DNA from: an uncultured Oscillospiraceae bacterium
GTDB lineage: Bacteria; Bacillota; Clostridia; Oscillospirales; Oscillospiraceae
DNA: 58,580 nucleotides
NCBI GenBank assembly: GCA_904420435.1
Contig: CAJFVK010000003.1
Location: 1-58,580, forward strand
Direction: 5' to 3'
Part shown: in pieces, positions 1 through 8,827 of the stretch
How the letters are laid out: the number at the start of each line of letters is the position of its first letter
How positions within the stretch are numbered: the first letter of the stretch is position 1
Position numbers and translations under genes: made by a program
Notes under the pieces: model-generated
What the model was told of the DNA's origin: nothing
Databases searched by the model: none
Seen by the model: only the letters and a program-made list of their open reading frames with translations

Positions 1-1
1 C

Positions 2-271
2 GACCAGGAGATCATGGCCGCCCAGAAGCTCCTGGGGCGGACCTGCGGCGTCTTCGGCGAGCCCGCCGGCGTCACGGGCACCGCCGGGGTGAAGAAGCTC
101 TGCGAGCAGGGGGTCATCGGCAGGGAGGACACGGTGGTCAGCGTGGTCACCGGAAACGGCCTTAAGGACGTGGCCAACGCCATCGCCGCCTGCGGGGAGC
201 CCATCTCCATCCCCGGAGACATGGAGAGCCTGCTGGAGGCCTTTGCCCAGCGGGGGATCACCGTGGAATAG
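2..271 (+). CDS. Threonine synthase-like PLP enzyme, C-terminal fragment (window edge)
   Basis: The reading frame is open from the first complete codon, so the gene enters from the left and only its last 89 codons are seen. The tail holds GTAGVKKL followed by VVSVVTGNGLKD, the C-terminal signature of threonine synthases of the shorter class. These convert O-phosphohomoserine to threonine with pyridoxal phosphate; the PLP lysine would lie upstream, outside the window. It ends just before a strong hairpin terminator. A second, longer threonine synthase lies at 10555. The family call is fairly secure; the exact substrate is less so, because threonine dehydratase-like relatives share this tail. 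Confidence 0.8.
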   Translation, partial: DQEIMAAQKLLGRTCGVFGEPAGVTGTAGVKKLCEQGVIGREDTVVSVVTGNGLKDVANAIAACGEPISIPGDMESLLEAFAQRGITVE

Positions 272-280
272 AGGGAGGAG

Positions 281-316
281 CCGGGGCGCCGCCATAGCGC
301 GGCGCCCCGGTTTTTC
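281..316 (+). terminator. Intrinsic terminator after threonine synthase-like gene
   Basis: A 12-bp perfect GC stem (281-292 with 299-310) has a six-base loop and is followed by five T. It sits between converging genes. Confidence 0.9.
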
Positions 317-338
317 TGCCGCGGAAGGGAGGGGCGGC

Positions 339-722
339 TCAGAGGGTGATCTCGATCCGGTTGCCCTCCCCGTCGGACACGCAGCTCTCGTAGTAGCCGT
401 CGCCGGTGAGACGTGGGCCGCTGAGCACCGGATACCCGTCCTGCCGCAGCCGGTCTGTCAGGGCGTCCACCGCCTGGCGGCTCCCCACGCTGAAGGCCAC
501 GTGGGCAAAGCCGGCGGCTGGGACCGCCCGGTCCCCCTCGGCCAGCTCCGGCAGCCACATCAGCTCCAGCCGCCCGCCGCTGTCAAAGGAGAGAAAGCAG
601 GAGCGAAATCCGGTGCGGGGGTTGTGGTAGTCCGCTCCCGGCTGCGCATGAAAATATCGGGTAAAGAAGCGTTTGGCCGCCTCCAGATCCCGGACATACA
701 GGGCGGTGTGTTCGATCCCCAT
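339..722 (-). CDS. VOC/glyoxalase-superfamily protein
   Basis: 127 residues. The start at 722 is chosen because GAGGAGGG lies eight bases upstream and the protein then opens with MGIEHTALYVRDLEAA, the typical first beta-alpha unit of the vicinal-oxygen-chelate fold. A second module starts near GFAHVAFSV, and the chain ends with a metal-ligand-like E in NRIEITL. This resembles small lactoylglutathione lyase/fosfomycin-resistance relatives. VOC proteins use a divalent metal, but the substrate cannot be read from sequence. It is divergent from polA with its own promoter and convergent with the upstream gene. Confidence 0.85.
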   Translation of the reverse strand: MGIEHTALYVRDLEAAKRFFTRYFHAQPGADYHNPRTGFRSCFLSFDSGGRLELMWLPELAEGDRAVPAAGFAHVAFSVGSRQAVDALTDRLRQDGYPVLSGPRLTGDGYYESCVSDGEGNRIEITL

Positions 723-759
723 GGCGGTGCCCTCCTCTTTTTGTAAGATATACAGCGCT

Positions 760-789
760 ATGATATCACGAAACCGCGGCAAAGCGCAA
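760..789 (-). promoter_or_regulatory. Promoter of the VOC gene
   Basis: On the - strand TTGCGC (789-784) is followed 18 bases later by TATCAT (765-760), then the start codon at 722. Confidence 0.55.
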
Positions 790-828
790 GGAAAACCGAG
801 CCGGGCTGGGAAAACCACGGAGCGCCGG

Positions 829-856
829 TTGCTTTTTTGCCCAAAAGCGGTATAAT
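829..856 (+). promoter_or_regulatory. Promoter of polA
   Basis: TTGCTT at 829-834 and a perfect TATAAT at 851-856, 16 bases apart, lie 34 bases before the polA start. Confidence 0.8.
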
Positions 857-889
857 GTGGAGGTAATGTCTGACTCGGAGGATGATCCC

Positions 890-3535
890 ATGAAACTGAT
901 GGTGCTCGACGGCAACAGCCTGGTCAACCGGGCCTACTACGGCATCCGGCCCCTGACCACCCGGGAGGGGCTCTATACCCACGCCGTCTTCGGCTTTGTC
1001 ACCACCCTCCAGCGGCTGCTGGAGGAGGAGAACCCGGAGGCCCTGTGCGTCACCTTTGACCGGCGGGAGCCCACCTTCCGCCACCTGGAGTACGAGGGCT
1101 ACAAGGCCCAGCGCAAGGGCATGCCGGAGGAGCTGGCGGTGCAGATGCCGGTGCTCAAGGAGGTGCTGGACGCCATGGCCATCCCCCGCTACGAGCTGGC
1201 GGGCTACGAGGCGGACGATTTGATCGGCACCATCTCCCGCAGGTGCGAGGCGGCGGGGTGGGACTGCGTGGTGGTCACCGGCGACAAGGACAGCCTACAG
1301 CTGGTGGACGAGCACACCAAGGTGAAGCTGGTTTCCACCCGCATGGGCCAGACCACCACAAAGGACATGACGGAGGAGAGCTTCCGGGAGGCCTACGGCT
1401 TCGCACCCATCCACATGATCGACCTGAAGGCCCTGATGGGGGACGCCAGCGACAACATCCCCGGCGTTCCCGGCGTGGGGGAGAAGACCGCCATGGCCCT
1501 GGTGCAGAAGTATGAGAGCGTGGAGGAGATCTACCGGCTGCTGCCGGACATCGAGGCCAAGCCCGCGGTGATCAAAAAGCTGGAGGCGGGCCGGGAGCTG
1601 GCGGAGCTGAGTTACCACCTGGCCACCATCATCACCGACGCGCCCCTGGACTTCTCCCCGGAGGAGAACCTGCGGCAGCCGGCAAAGCCGGAGCTCTACC
1701 AGATCTTCCTCCGCCTGGAGTTCACCAAACTCATCGAGAAGATGGGCCTCACCGGGGAGGCGGCTCCCGCCGCTCCTGTGGAGGACGCCGGGGCCGTCAC
1801 CGGCGCCTGCGAGAGCGAGATCGTCGCCGATCCCGCCCGGGCGGAGGAGCTGCTCGCCCTCTGGCGGCAGATGCCTTGGGTGGCCTGCCTGGCCCTCCCG
1901 GGGCTGGAGGGGCTCTGCGTGGAGTGGGGGGATTCGGAGGGCGGCCGGGCCGCCCTGTTCCTCCCAAACCGGCTGGAGAGCTATAACGAATTCCTCCGCG
2001 CCTTCTTCGCCGGCGATATCCGCAAGGCGTCCCACGAGGTGAAGGAGCTGACCCGGGAGCTGCTGGCCCAGGGGCTGCCGGCGAAGGGCTTCCTCTTTGA
2101 CGCCGCCCTGGCGGGCTATCTGCTGGATGCCACTGCCGGCCACTACGACTTAAACCGCCTGAGCGTTTCCTGGCTGGGGTGCGAGGCGCCCAAGCCCGCC
2201 TATCTGGCGGAGGGGACCGCCATGGAGGAGGACGGGGAGGCCCTGGGGGCCTTTATGAGCCACACGGCCCTGATCGGCGCCCTCTATGAGAAGATGGCGC
2301 CCCGGCTGGAGGAGCTGGAGATGAAGGAGCTCTTTGAAACCGTGGAGCTCCCCCTGTGCCGGGTGCTCGCGGAGATGGAGCTGGCGGGGATGCTGGTGGA
2401 CGCCGGGGCCCTCCAGGAGATGGGGGAAACCCTCTCCGCCGCCATCGCCGACCTGGAGCAGCGGATCTACGCCCACGCCGGCCCCTTCAACATCAATTCC
2501 CCCAAGCAGCTGGGGGAGGTGCTCTTTGAGCGCCTGGGCCTGCCTGCCTACAAGAAGACCAAGACCGGCTACTCCACCAGCGCCGAGGTGCTGGAGAAGC
2601 TGCGCTTCCAGCACCCCATCGTAGACGAGGTGCTGGAGTACCGGCAGTACACCAAGCTGAAGAGCACCTATGTGGACGGGCTTTTGAAGGTGATCGGTCC
2701 GGACGGCCGGGTCCGCACCAGCTTCCAGATGACCGTCACCGCCACGGGCCGCCTGAGCTCCACGGAGCCGAACCTCCAGAACATCCCCACGAGGACGGAG
2801 CTGGGCAGCGAGCTGCGGCGGATGTTCGTGGCCGGGGAGGGGAACGTGCTGGTGGATGCGGACTACAGCCAGATCGAGCTCAGGCTCCTGGCCCACATCT
2901 CCGGGGATGAAACCATGCGGGACGCCTTCCGCCACGGGGCGGACATCCACGCCATCACCGCCTCCCAGGTCTTCGGCGTGGCGCCGGAGGAGGTGACCGG
3001 CCAGATGCGCCGGGCGGCCAAGGCGGTGAACTTCGGCATCGTCTACGGCATCTCCCCCTTCTCCCTGGCCCAGGACATCGGCGTCACCGTGGCGGAGGCC
3101 AAGGCCTATATGGACAGCTACTTCGCCAAGTATCCCGGCGTGAAGCACTACATGGAGGAGATCGTGGAGCGGGCCAAGGCCGACGGCTACGTGGAAACCC
3201 TGTTCCACCGCCGCCGGAGCCTGCCGGAGATCAAGTCCTCCAACTTCAATATGCGCTCCTTCGGGGAGCGGGTGGCGCTGAACATGCCCATCCAGGGCAC
3301 CGCCGCTGACATCATCAAGCTGGCCATGGTCCATGTCCGCCGCCGGCTTTTGGAGGAGAGGCTGAAGGCCAGGCTCATTATGCAGGTCCACGATGAGCTG
3401 ATCGTGGAGTGCCCCCGGGAGGAGGCGGAGCAGGTGAAGGCGCTGCTGACCGAGGAGATGGAGCGGGTGGTGAGCCTGTCCGTCCCCCTGACGGCGGAGG
3501 CCCACAGCGGGAAAAACTGGCTGGAGGCAAAGTGA
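890..3535 (+). CDS. polA: DNA polymerase I
   Basis: 881 residues; repair polymerase that removes Okazaki primers. The frame extends up to 857, but GGAGG precedes the ATG at 890 and the protein then begins MKLMVLDGNSLVNRA as in the family. Domains: 5'-nuclease (about 1-290, with YEADDLIGT and GDKDSLQL), a 3'-5' exonuclease-like domain (about 310-490) and a polymerase domain with motif A DADYSQIELRLLAHIS, motif B RRAAKAVNFGIVYGIS and motif C QVHDELIVE. The exonuclease domain lacks the Asp-x-Glu of active proofreading enzymes (the region reads PWVACLALPG), so proofreading is probably lost, as in Bacillus Pol I. It heads a cluster with rimI, a GNAT and tsaD. Confidence 0.97.
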   Translation: MKLMVLDGNSLVNRAYYGIRPLTTREGLYTHAVFGFVTTLQRLLEEENPEALCVTFDRREPTFRHLEYEGYKAQRKGMPEELAVQMPVLKEVLDAMAIPRYELAGYEADDLIGTISRRCEAAGWDCVVVTGDKDSLQLVDEHTKVKLVSTRMGQTTTKDMTEESFREAYGFAPIHMIDLKALMGDASDNIPGVPGVGEKTAMALVQKYESVEEIYRLLPDIEAKPAVIKKLEAGRELAELSYHLATIITDAPLDFSPEENLRQPAKPELYQIFLRLEFTKLIEKMGLTGEAAPAAPVEDAGAVTGACESEIVADPARAEELLALWRQMPWVACLALPGLEGLCVEWGDSEGGRAALFLPNRLESYNEFLRAFFAGDIRKASHEVKELTRELLAQGLPAKGFLFDAALAGYLLDATAGHYDLNRLSVSWLGCEAPKPAYLAEGTAMEEDGEALGAFMSHTALIGALYEKMAPRLEELEMKELFETVELPLCRVLAEMELAGMLVDAGALQEMGETLSAAIADLEQRIYAHAGPFNINSPKQLGEVLFERLGLPAYKKTKTGYSTSAEVLEKLRFQHPIVDEVLEYRQYTKLKSTYVDGLLKVIGPDGRVRTSFQMTVTATGRLSSTEPNLQNIPTRTELGSELRRMFVAGEGNVLVDADYSQIELRLLAHISGDETMRDAFRHGADIHAITASQVFGVAPEEVTGQMRRAAKAVNFGIVYGISPFSLAQDIGVTVAEAKAYMDSYFAKYPGVKHYMEEIVERAKADGYVETLFHRRRSLPEIKSSNFNMRSFGERVALNMPIQGTAADIIKLAMVHVRRRLLEERLKARLIMQVHDELIVECPREEAEQVKALLTEEMERVVSLSVPLTAEAHSGKNWLEAK

Positions 3536-3545
3536 AGGAGGGCCT

Positions 3546-4016
3546 ATGACCTATACTGTGGTACCGATGACCTACGACCATGTGCCCCAGGCGGCGGAGC
3601 TGGAGCGGCTGTGCTTCTCCGACCCCTGGTCGGAGCGGATGCTCCGGGAGCACCTGGACAACCAGTGCGCCGCCGCCATCGCCGCGGTGGGGGAGGATGG
3701 AACCCTGCTGGGCTACGCCGGCCTCCTGGTGGTGCTGGACGAGGGATACATCACCAATGTGGCCGTCCGCCCGGCCTACCGCCGCCAGGGGATCGCATCG
3801 GACCTGCTGGGAGTGTTCGAGCGGTTTGCCAGAGGCCACCAGCTGGCCTTCCTTACCCTGGAGGTCCGCGCCTCCAACGCCGCCGCCATCGCCCTCTATG
3901 AGATAATGGGGTATGCCCGGGTGGGCGTCCGGAAAAACTACTACGAGCATCCCAGGGAGGATGCCGTCATCATGACACGGGAGTTTACTGATGGAACTGA
4001 AACTGCTGAATCCTGA
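3546..4016 (+). CDS. rimI: Ribosomal-protein-alanine N-acetyltransferase (RimI)
   Basis: 156 residues, GNAT fold. It opens with a RimI-like segment ending LERLCFSDPWSERML. The acetyl-CoA loop is in RPAYRRQGIASDLL, with later LEVRASNAAAIALYE and MGYARVGVRKNYY. RimI acetylates the N-terminal alanine of ribosomal protein S18. The gene sits between polA and tsaD. In Firmicutes rimI usually accompanies tsaE-tsaB-tsaD; tsaE and tsaB are not seen here. It starts 10 bases after polA behind AGGAGG and overlaps the next start by 26 bases, implying translational coupling. Confidence 0.92.
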   Translation: MTYTVVPMTYDHVPQAAELERLCFSDPWSERMLREHLDNQCAAAIAAVGEDGTLLGYAGLLVVLDEGYITNVAVRPAYRRQGIASDLLGVFERFARGHQLAFLTLEVRASNAAAIALYEIMGYARVGVRKNYYEHPREDAVIMTREFTDGTETAES

Positions 4017-4605
4017 CCAGCTGCGGCTGGCCTATGAAACGGACCTGCGAGAGGCTTTCCCCCCGGAGGAGCTCAAGCCCCTCTCCACCATGGAGGAGCT
4101 GGAGCGGCGGGGCCTTTACGACGCCCTGGCCCTCTTCGGAGAGGAGGGGGAGGGGCCCCTGGGCTACGCCCTCCTCTGGAAGCATGAGGACCCCCGCTTC
4201 CTGCTGATCGACTACCTCTGCGTGCCGGCGGGGCGGCGCAACGGGGGCATCGGCGCCAGGCTCCTGGCCGCCCTGATTGACCGGTACCCGGAGGACACGG
4301 TGCTGATCGGGGAGTCGGAGGCCCCCACCGGTCAGGCCGGGGCCGACGAGATGATCCTCCGCCGCCTGGCCTTCTACCGGCGCAACGGCGCGGTGACCCT
4401 GGGGTATGACACCGCCCTCTTTGGCGTCCACTTCAAGACCATCGCCTGGTCCAGAGGGCCCCTGCCGCCGGAGGGGGAGATCCTGCAAAAGCACCGGGAG
4501 ATCTACGAGAACCTCTTTGCCGGCAGCCCCCTGGAAGAGATGATCCAGATCCCCCTGGCGCCGGGGGAGGCGCCCCGGCCCAGAACCAAGTGGACGGAGG
4601 GATGA
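3991..4605 (+). CDS. GNAT-family N-acetyltransferase
   Basis: 204 residues. The acetyl-CoA-binding pattern appears as DYLCVPAGRRNGGIGARLL around residues 72-90, preceded by a GYALLW strand. The start lies inside rimI and the stop falls just before tsaD, so the four genes form a tight operon. Substrate unknown. Its fixed place between rimI and tsaD may only reflect operon history. The start at 3991 is the first in-frame ATG giving a full N-terminal helix. Confidence 0.82.
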   Translation: MELKLLNPDQLRLAYETDLREAFPPEELKPLSTMEELERRGLYDALALFGEEGEGPLGYALLWKHEDPRFLLIDYLCVPAGRRNGGIGARLLAALIDRYPEDTVLIGESEAPTGQAGADEMILRRLAFYRRNGAVTLGYDTALFGVHFKTIAWSRGPLPPEGEILQKHREIYENLFAGSPLEEMIQIPLAPGEAPRPRTKWTEG

Positions 4606-4609
4606 AGCC

Positions 4610-5611
4610 ATGCTGATTCTAGCCTTTGAGTCCTCCTGCGACGAAACCGCCGTGGCGGTGGTCCGGGACGGCCGCCATGTCCTCAGCGACGCCATCCTGT
4701 CCCAGGCGGACATGCACGCCCTCTATGGGGGCGTGGTGCCGGAAATCGCCTCCCGCAAGCACATCGAGGCCATCGCCGGCCTGACCGATCAGGCCCTCCG
4801 GGAGGCAGGCGTCGGCAGGGAGGAGATCGACGCGGTGGCAGTCACCTACGGCCCCGGCCTGATCGGCGCGCTGCTGGTGGGGGTGAGCTTCGCCAAGAGC
4901 GTGGCCTACGCCCTGGGAAAGCCCCTGATCCCGGTGCACCACCTGCGGGGCCATATCGCCGCCAACTACCTGGCTTTCCCGGAGCTGGAGCCCCCCTTCC
5001 TGGCCCTGTGTATCTCCGGGGGCAACTCCATGCTGGTGGACGTCCGGGGCTACACGGACATGTCCATTGTGGGGGCCACCCGGGACGACGCGGCGGGGGA
5101 GTGCTTTGACAAAATCGCCCGGGTGCTGGGTCTGCCCTACCCCGGCGGGAAGCCCATGGACGATCTGGCCCAGGGGGGCTGCGACACCGCTTACCACCTG
5201 CCCCGAAGCAAGGTGACAGACTGTGACCTGGATATGTCCTTCTCAGGCCTGAAGACGGCGGTGGTGAACCTGGTCCACAACGCACAGCAGAAGGGGGAGG
5301 AGATTGACCGGCCGGGCCTGGCGGCTTCGGTGGCCGCGGCCATCAGCGACGAGCTGGTGCCCAGGACCATGGAGGCGGCCCGGCGCTTCGGCCACCACAC
5401 GGTGGTGGCGGCCGGCGGCGTGGCGGCCAACAGCCGGATCCGGCGGGACCTCCAGCGCTCCTGCCAGGAGAACCATCTGAAGCTCTACCTGCCGCCTCTG
5501 CGCCTGTGCGGCGACAACGGGGCCATGATCGGCAGCCAGGCCTACTATGAGAGCCTCTGTCAGCCAGCTGCGGACATGACGCTGAACGCTTACGCCACAT
5601 TGGAAATATGA
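4610..5611 (+). CDS. tsaD: tRNA N6-threonylcarbamoyladenosine transferase subunit TsaD
   Basis: 333 residues, the normal family length. TsaD transfers threonylcarbamoyl from the TsaC product onto A37 of ANN-decoding tRNAs, acting with TsaB and TsaE. ASKHA-fold motifs are visible: FESSCDETAVAVV at the N terminus, VVPEIASRKH, the metal-binding HHLRGHIAAN near residue 110, CISGGNS, and C-terminal AAGGVAANS. GGAGGG precedes the ATG. It is the last gene of the polA cluster and is followed by a terminator. The partner gene tsaB is not in the window. Confidence 0.97.
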   Translation: MLILAFESSCDETAVAVVRDGRHVLSDAILSQADMHALYGGVVPEIASRKHIEAIAGLTDQALREAGVGREEIDAVAVTYGPGLIGALLVGVSFAKSVAYALGKPLIPVHHLRGHIAANYLAFPELEPPFLALCISGGNSMLVDVRGYTDMSIVGATRDDAAGECFDKIARVLGLPYPGGKPMDDLAQGGCDTAYHLPRSKVTDCDLDMSFSGLKTAVVNLVHNAQQKGEEIDRPGLAASVAAAISDELVPRTMEAARRFGHHTVVAAGGVAANSRIRRDLQRSCQENHLKLYLPPLRLCGDNGAMIGSQAYYESLCQPAADMTLNAYATLEI

Positions 5612-5622
5612 CCCTCTGCGGA

Positions 5623-5658
5623 GAGCCCCCTGTGTAAAGGCAGGAGGCTTTCTTTTTT
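5623..5658 (+). terminator. Intrinsic terminator after tsaD
   Basis: A ten-pair stem with one mismatch (5623-5632 with 5641-5650), loop of eight, then TCTTTTTT. Confidence 0.75.
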
Positions 5659-6203
5659 GCAGGCCCTCATCTGGCTCTTTCAGGAAAAGGGGGAGCGGGA
5701 TGGGAAAATCCGTGGGAAAAGCAGGGGTATGCGGAATATATGCAGGAGAAGTCGTTATGTAAACAAAAAGCCAGATTTCAGGAAGGGGGGAAAGTGGCGT
5801 TACCGAATTTGGAAAAATTATGTAAAAACTAAGTAAACTCATTGTGGCACAAGGGGTTCAACGGTGTGGAAAACCCTGTGGAAAATGTGTATAACTCATT
5901 GTAGTGCTGGATTATCGCGACATTTATGTTAAGCAGACGGGTTTTGCCGGGGCCTGGCGCTTCCCGGAGGAAAGGCAAAGAAAAGTCATGAGGATTGCGA
6001 GAATTGTCGAAAAAGAGCAATGGAGCGGCCTGTCGAACCGGGACGAGAGCAGGAGGGTCTGCGGCGGCGATATGCAAAAAAAGAGCGGATCGTGATGCAG
6101 AGCGGCTGCAAAAATACTGTTTGTAATCTGCTGCGGAGCTGTCCTTGATTGGAGGACAAAAGAGGCAGCATCCGGCGGGGCGGGACAAAAGAGGGAAATT
6201 CTG
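5659..6203. other. Gene-free, relatively AT-rich intergenic stretch with DnaA-box-like sites
   Basis: Over 500 bases with no convincing gene. A 63-codon frame at 5904-6095 lacks a proper ribosome site and any family resemblance. Three DnaA-box-like nonamers are tightly packed at 5865-5894, and the ten-base repeat AACTCATTGT occurs at 5836 and 5893. The stretch ends at the lepB promoter. Confidence 0.5.
5836..5902. repeat. Direct repeat AACTCATTGT flanking DnaA-box-like cluster
   Basis: Identical ten-base copies at 5836-5845 and 5893-5902. Between them lie TGTGGAAAA (5865-5873), TGTGGAAAA (5877-5885) and TGTGTATAA (5886-5894), each differing by one or two bases from the reverse DnaA box TGTGGATAA. 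Confidence 0.45.
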
Positions 6204-6232
6204 TTGTAAAAGAAGGGGGATTATGGTATACT
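6204..6232 (+). promoter_or_regulatory. Promoter of the lepB operon
   Basis: TTGTAA at 6204-6209, a 17-base spacer and TATACT at 6227-6232 lie 44 bases upstream of the lepB start. Confidence 0.75.
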
Positions 6233-6276
6233 GATACCTTAGAACACTATATCCAAATAGGGGAGGAAACGAGACC

Positions 6277-6915
6277 TTGGCTGAGCAGGAGAAGTGGATG
6301 GAACAGGAGGAGAGGGAGTCAAAGGACGGGAAGCAGAAGAAGGAGAACACCCTTCTGGAGTGGACCCGGGCGCTGGTAGGCGCTGTGCTGGCAGTGGTGC
6401 TGATTTTTACCTTTGTCTGCCAGATCATCACCGTCCAGGGGCCCTCCATGCAGAACACCCTCTACGGGGACGACAAGGTGCTGGTGCTCAAGCGGGCCTT
6501 CTGCACCATCGGGGTGGGGGACATTGTGATGGTGCACCAGTACAACGCTCCCCTAAATGAAACGATCATCAAGCGGGTCATCGCCACGGAGGGCCAGACG
6601 GTGGACATTGATTTTGACACCGGCACCGTGTATGTGGACGGCCAGGCCCTGGAGGAGCCCTATATCGCCGAGCGGACCTACACAAGCGAGGGAACAGAGT
6701 TTCCGGTGACTCTGGGGGAGGGGGAGCTCTTCCTCATGGGGGACAACCGCAACCACAGCACCGACAGCCGCAGCAGCATGCTGGGCGTGGTGGACGAGCG
6801 CTACGTAGTGGGCAAGGCGGTGCTGCTGCTGTTCCCGGGGCACACGGCCTCCTATCTGGGGGAGCAGACCGGCACCGGGGAGCGGGACTACAGCCGCATC
6901 GGCCTGATCCAGTAG
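6277..6915 (+). CDS. lepB: Signal peptidase I
   Basis: 212 residues; membrane serine protease that cleaves Sec and Tat signal peptides. One membrane segment (about 31-52) follows a charged cytoplasmic N terminus. The catalytic Ser is in GPSMQNTL (about 57) and the general-base Lys in ETIIKRVIA (about 99); MGDNRNHSTDSR is the conserved box E. The start is TTG at 6277, decided by GGGGAGGAAA nine bases upstream; no in-frame ATG gives the full N terminus. It has its own promoter and begins a run lepB-rbgA-rnhB-yraN. Confidence 0.96.
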   Translation: MAEQEKWMEQEERESKDGKQKKENTLLEWTRALVGAVLAVVLIFTFVCQIITVQGPSMQNTLYGDDKVLVLKRAFCTIGVGDIVMVHQYNAPLNETIIKRVIATEGQTVDIDFDTGTVYVDGQALEEPYIAERTYTSEGTEFPVTLGEGELFLMGDNRNHSTDSRSSMLGVVDERYVVGKAVLLLFPGHTASYLGEQTGTGERDYSRIGLIQ

Positions 6916-6952
6916 CCCCGCCGCAGGAGAGAACGGAAAACAGGAGTAGGGA

Positions 6953-7831
6953 ATGAATATTCAGTGGTACCCCGGGCACATGACCAAGACCCGGCGGATG
7001 ATAGCCGACCAGCTCAGGCATATGGACGCGGTGTGCGAGATCCTGGACGCCCGGATCCCCCTGTCCAGCCGAAACCCGGACGTGGGGGAGCTGACGGCGG
7101 GCAAGCCCCGGCTGGTGGTCCTCAACCGGGCGGACCAGGCGGACCCGGCGGCCACAAAGCGCTGGCGCTCCTGGCTGGAGGGACAGGGCTTCGCGGTTTT
7201 GGAGTGCAGCGCCAGGGACGGCCGGGGCACGGAGAAGTTCCCCGGGGCGGTCCGGGCCCTGCTGGCGGAGAAGATCGCCGCCTACGAGGCCAAGGGCCAG
7301 GTGGGCCGGACCCTGCGGGTCATGATCCTGGGCATCCCCAACGTGGGGAAATCCACCTTTATCAATAAAATCGCCCGCCGGAAGGCCGCCAAGGCTGAGG
7401 ACCGGCCCGGCGTCACCCGGTCCGGCCAGTGGGTGCCCATCGACCGGGGGCTGGAGCTGCTGGATACCCCGGGCATCCTCTGGCCCAAGTTCGAGGACCA
7501 GCGGGTGGGGCTGAACCTGGCCTACACCGGGGCGGTGAAGGACGAAATCATGGATCTGGAGACCCTGGGCTGCCACCTGATGGCCTATCTGGCCGGCGCC
7601 TATCCGGAGGCCCTGGCCGGGGCCTACAAGCTGACCAGCATCCCGGCGCGGGAGGGCGAGGAGGACGACGTGGCCTGGGGCTACCGCCTGCTGGAGGCGG
7701 CGGGCCGGAAGCGGGGCTTCCTGATCTCCGGCGGGGAAGTGGACACGGAGCGGATGGCAAAGACCCTGCTGGATGAGTTTCGCGGCGGCAAGCTGGGCCG
7801 GTTCACCCTGGAGCTGCCGGAGGACGGATGA
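6953..7831 (+). CDS. rbgA: Ribosome biogenesis GTPase RbgA (YlqF)
   Basis: 292 residues. Circularly permuted GTPase needed for late 50S assembly. The permuted order is visible: G4-like LNRADQAD (about 57-64) comes before G1 GIPNVGKSTFINK (about 123-135) and G3-like DTPGIL. The N terminus NIQWYPGHMTK is diagnostic. GGAGTAGGG precedes the ATG. The adjacency with lepB and rnhB matches the gene order found in many Firmicutes. Confidence 0.95.
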   Translation: MNIQWYPGHMTKTRRMIADQLRHMDAVCEILDARIPLSSRNPDVGELTAGKPRLVVLNRADQADPAATKRWRSWLEGQGFAVLECSARDGRGTEKFPGAVRALLAEKIAAYEAKGQVGRTLRVMILGIPNVGKSTFINKIARRKAAKAEDRPGVTRSGQWVPIDRGLELLDTPGILWPKFEDQRVGLNLAYTGAVKDEIMDLETLGCHLMAYLAGAYPEALAGAYKLTSIPAREGEEDDVAWGYRLLEAAGRKRGFLISGGEVDTERMAKTLLDEFRGGKLGRFTLELPEDG

Positions 7832-7850
7832 GAGCGGATGGGGGAGCGCC

Positions 7851-8480
7851 ATGGACCTTTATACATTTGAGCGGGAGGCCGTAGCCGGAGGGCATATGTT
7901 GGTCTGCGGGGTGGACGAGGCGGGGGCCGGGCCCCTGGCGGGGCCGGTGGTTGCCGCCGCCGTCATCCTGCCCCGGGAGTTGGCGATTCCCGGGCTCAAC
8001 GACTCCAAAAAGCTGACGCCCAGAAAGAGGGAGGCGCTGTTCGACCAGATCACCGCTGCCGCGGTGGCCTACAGCATCGCCTTTGTCACGGCGGAGGAGA
8101 TCGACGAGCTGGATATCCTGAACGCCCGGATGCTGGCCATGAACCGGGCCATCGAGGGGTTATCCGTTCAGCCGGACCTGTGCCTGATCGACGGCAACCG
8201 GGACCATGGCAGCGCCGTTGCCATCGCCGCGCCCCATGTGTGCCTGGTGGGCGGGGACGGGAGGAGCGCCTCCATCGCCGCGGCCTCCATCCTGGCCAAG
8301 GTCAGCCGGGACCGGTACGTCACCGACGTGCTGGACCGGGCATATCCCCAGTACCAGTTCGCCCGGCACAAGGGCTATGGGACAAAGCTCCACTACGCCA
8401 TGCTGGATACATATGGACCATGCCCCGCCCACCGGCGGAGCTTTTTGAAGAAGTGGGAGGCGCGCCGTGGGGACGCGTGA
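7851..8480 (+). CDS. rnhB: Ribonuclease HII
   Basis: 209 residues; removes ribonucleotides and RNA primers from RNA-DNA hybrids. The catalytic acidic residues are in CGVDEAGAGPLAGPV and in LCLIDGN, and SIAAASILAKVSRD carries the later conserved helix. The ATG at 7851 follows GGGGGAG; the frame is open further upstream but the conserved domain starts here. It begins 20 bases after rbgA and overlaps the next gene by 14 bases. Confidence 0.95.
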   Translation: MDLYTFEREAVAGGHMLVCGVDEAGAGPLAGPVVAAAVILPRELAIPGLNDSKKLTPRKREALFDQITAAAVAYSIAFVTAEEIDELDILNARMLAMNRAIEGLSVQPDLCLIDGNRDHGSAVAIAAPHVCLVGGDGRSASIAAASILAKVSRDRYVTDVLDRAYPQYQFARHKGYGTKLHYAMLDTYGPCPAHRRSFLKKWEARRGDA

Positions 8481-8817
8481 AACGGGGAACCTGGGGGAGA
8501 GCCTGGTGGCGGACTACCTGCGCCGCCGGCGCTACACCCTGGTGGGCAGCCAGTACCGCTGCCGCTTCGGGGAGATCGACCTGATCGCCCGGAAAGGGGA
8601 GCTGTTGTGCTTTGTGGAGGTCAAGACCCGCAGCAGCGCCGCCGTGGCCCTGCCCCGGGAGGCTGTGGACCGGCGCAAGCAGGAGCGGCTGCGATCAGCG
8701 GCCGGTTTTTATCTGGCGGAGAAGGGGCTGGACTGCCCGGTGCGCTTTGACGTGGCGGAGGTATACCTGACCGCCGGCGCCGGGCCCCGCATAGAATATC
8801 TGGAGAACGCATTTTGA
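8467..8817 (+). CDS. YraN/UPF0102-family protein (restriction-endonuclease-like fold)
   Basis: 116 residues beginning at a GTG inside the end of rnhB, with GGGAGG upstream. The family pattern GNLGESLVADYLRRRRY, then CRFGEIDLIARKG and LCFVEVKTRS, carries the E-D...E-x-K of nuclease folds. The family is almost universally next to rnhB. Its role is not established; a part in DNA processing is inferred from the fold only. Confidence 0.92.
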   Translation: MGTRETGNLGESLVADYLRRRRYTLVGSQYRCRFGEIDLIARKGELLCFVEVKTRSSAAVALPREAVDRRKQERLRSAAGFYLAEKGLDCPVRFDVAEVYLTAGAGPRIEYLENAF

Positions 8818-8827
8818 GGTGATGGCC

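Noticed and set aside
5904..6095. 63-codon + strand frame before lepB
   Set aside because: No ribosome site, no family resemblance, and it lies in AT-rich regulatory DNA with DnaA-like boxes.
5659..6203. Chromosomal replication origin
   Set aside because: DnaA-like boxes are present, but no dnaA, dnaN, rpmH or rnpA is near and no obvious unwinding element was found.
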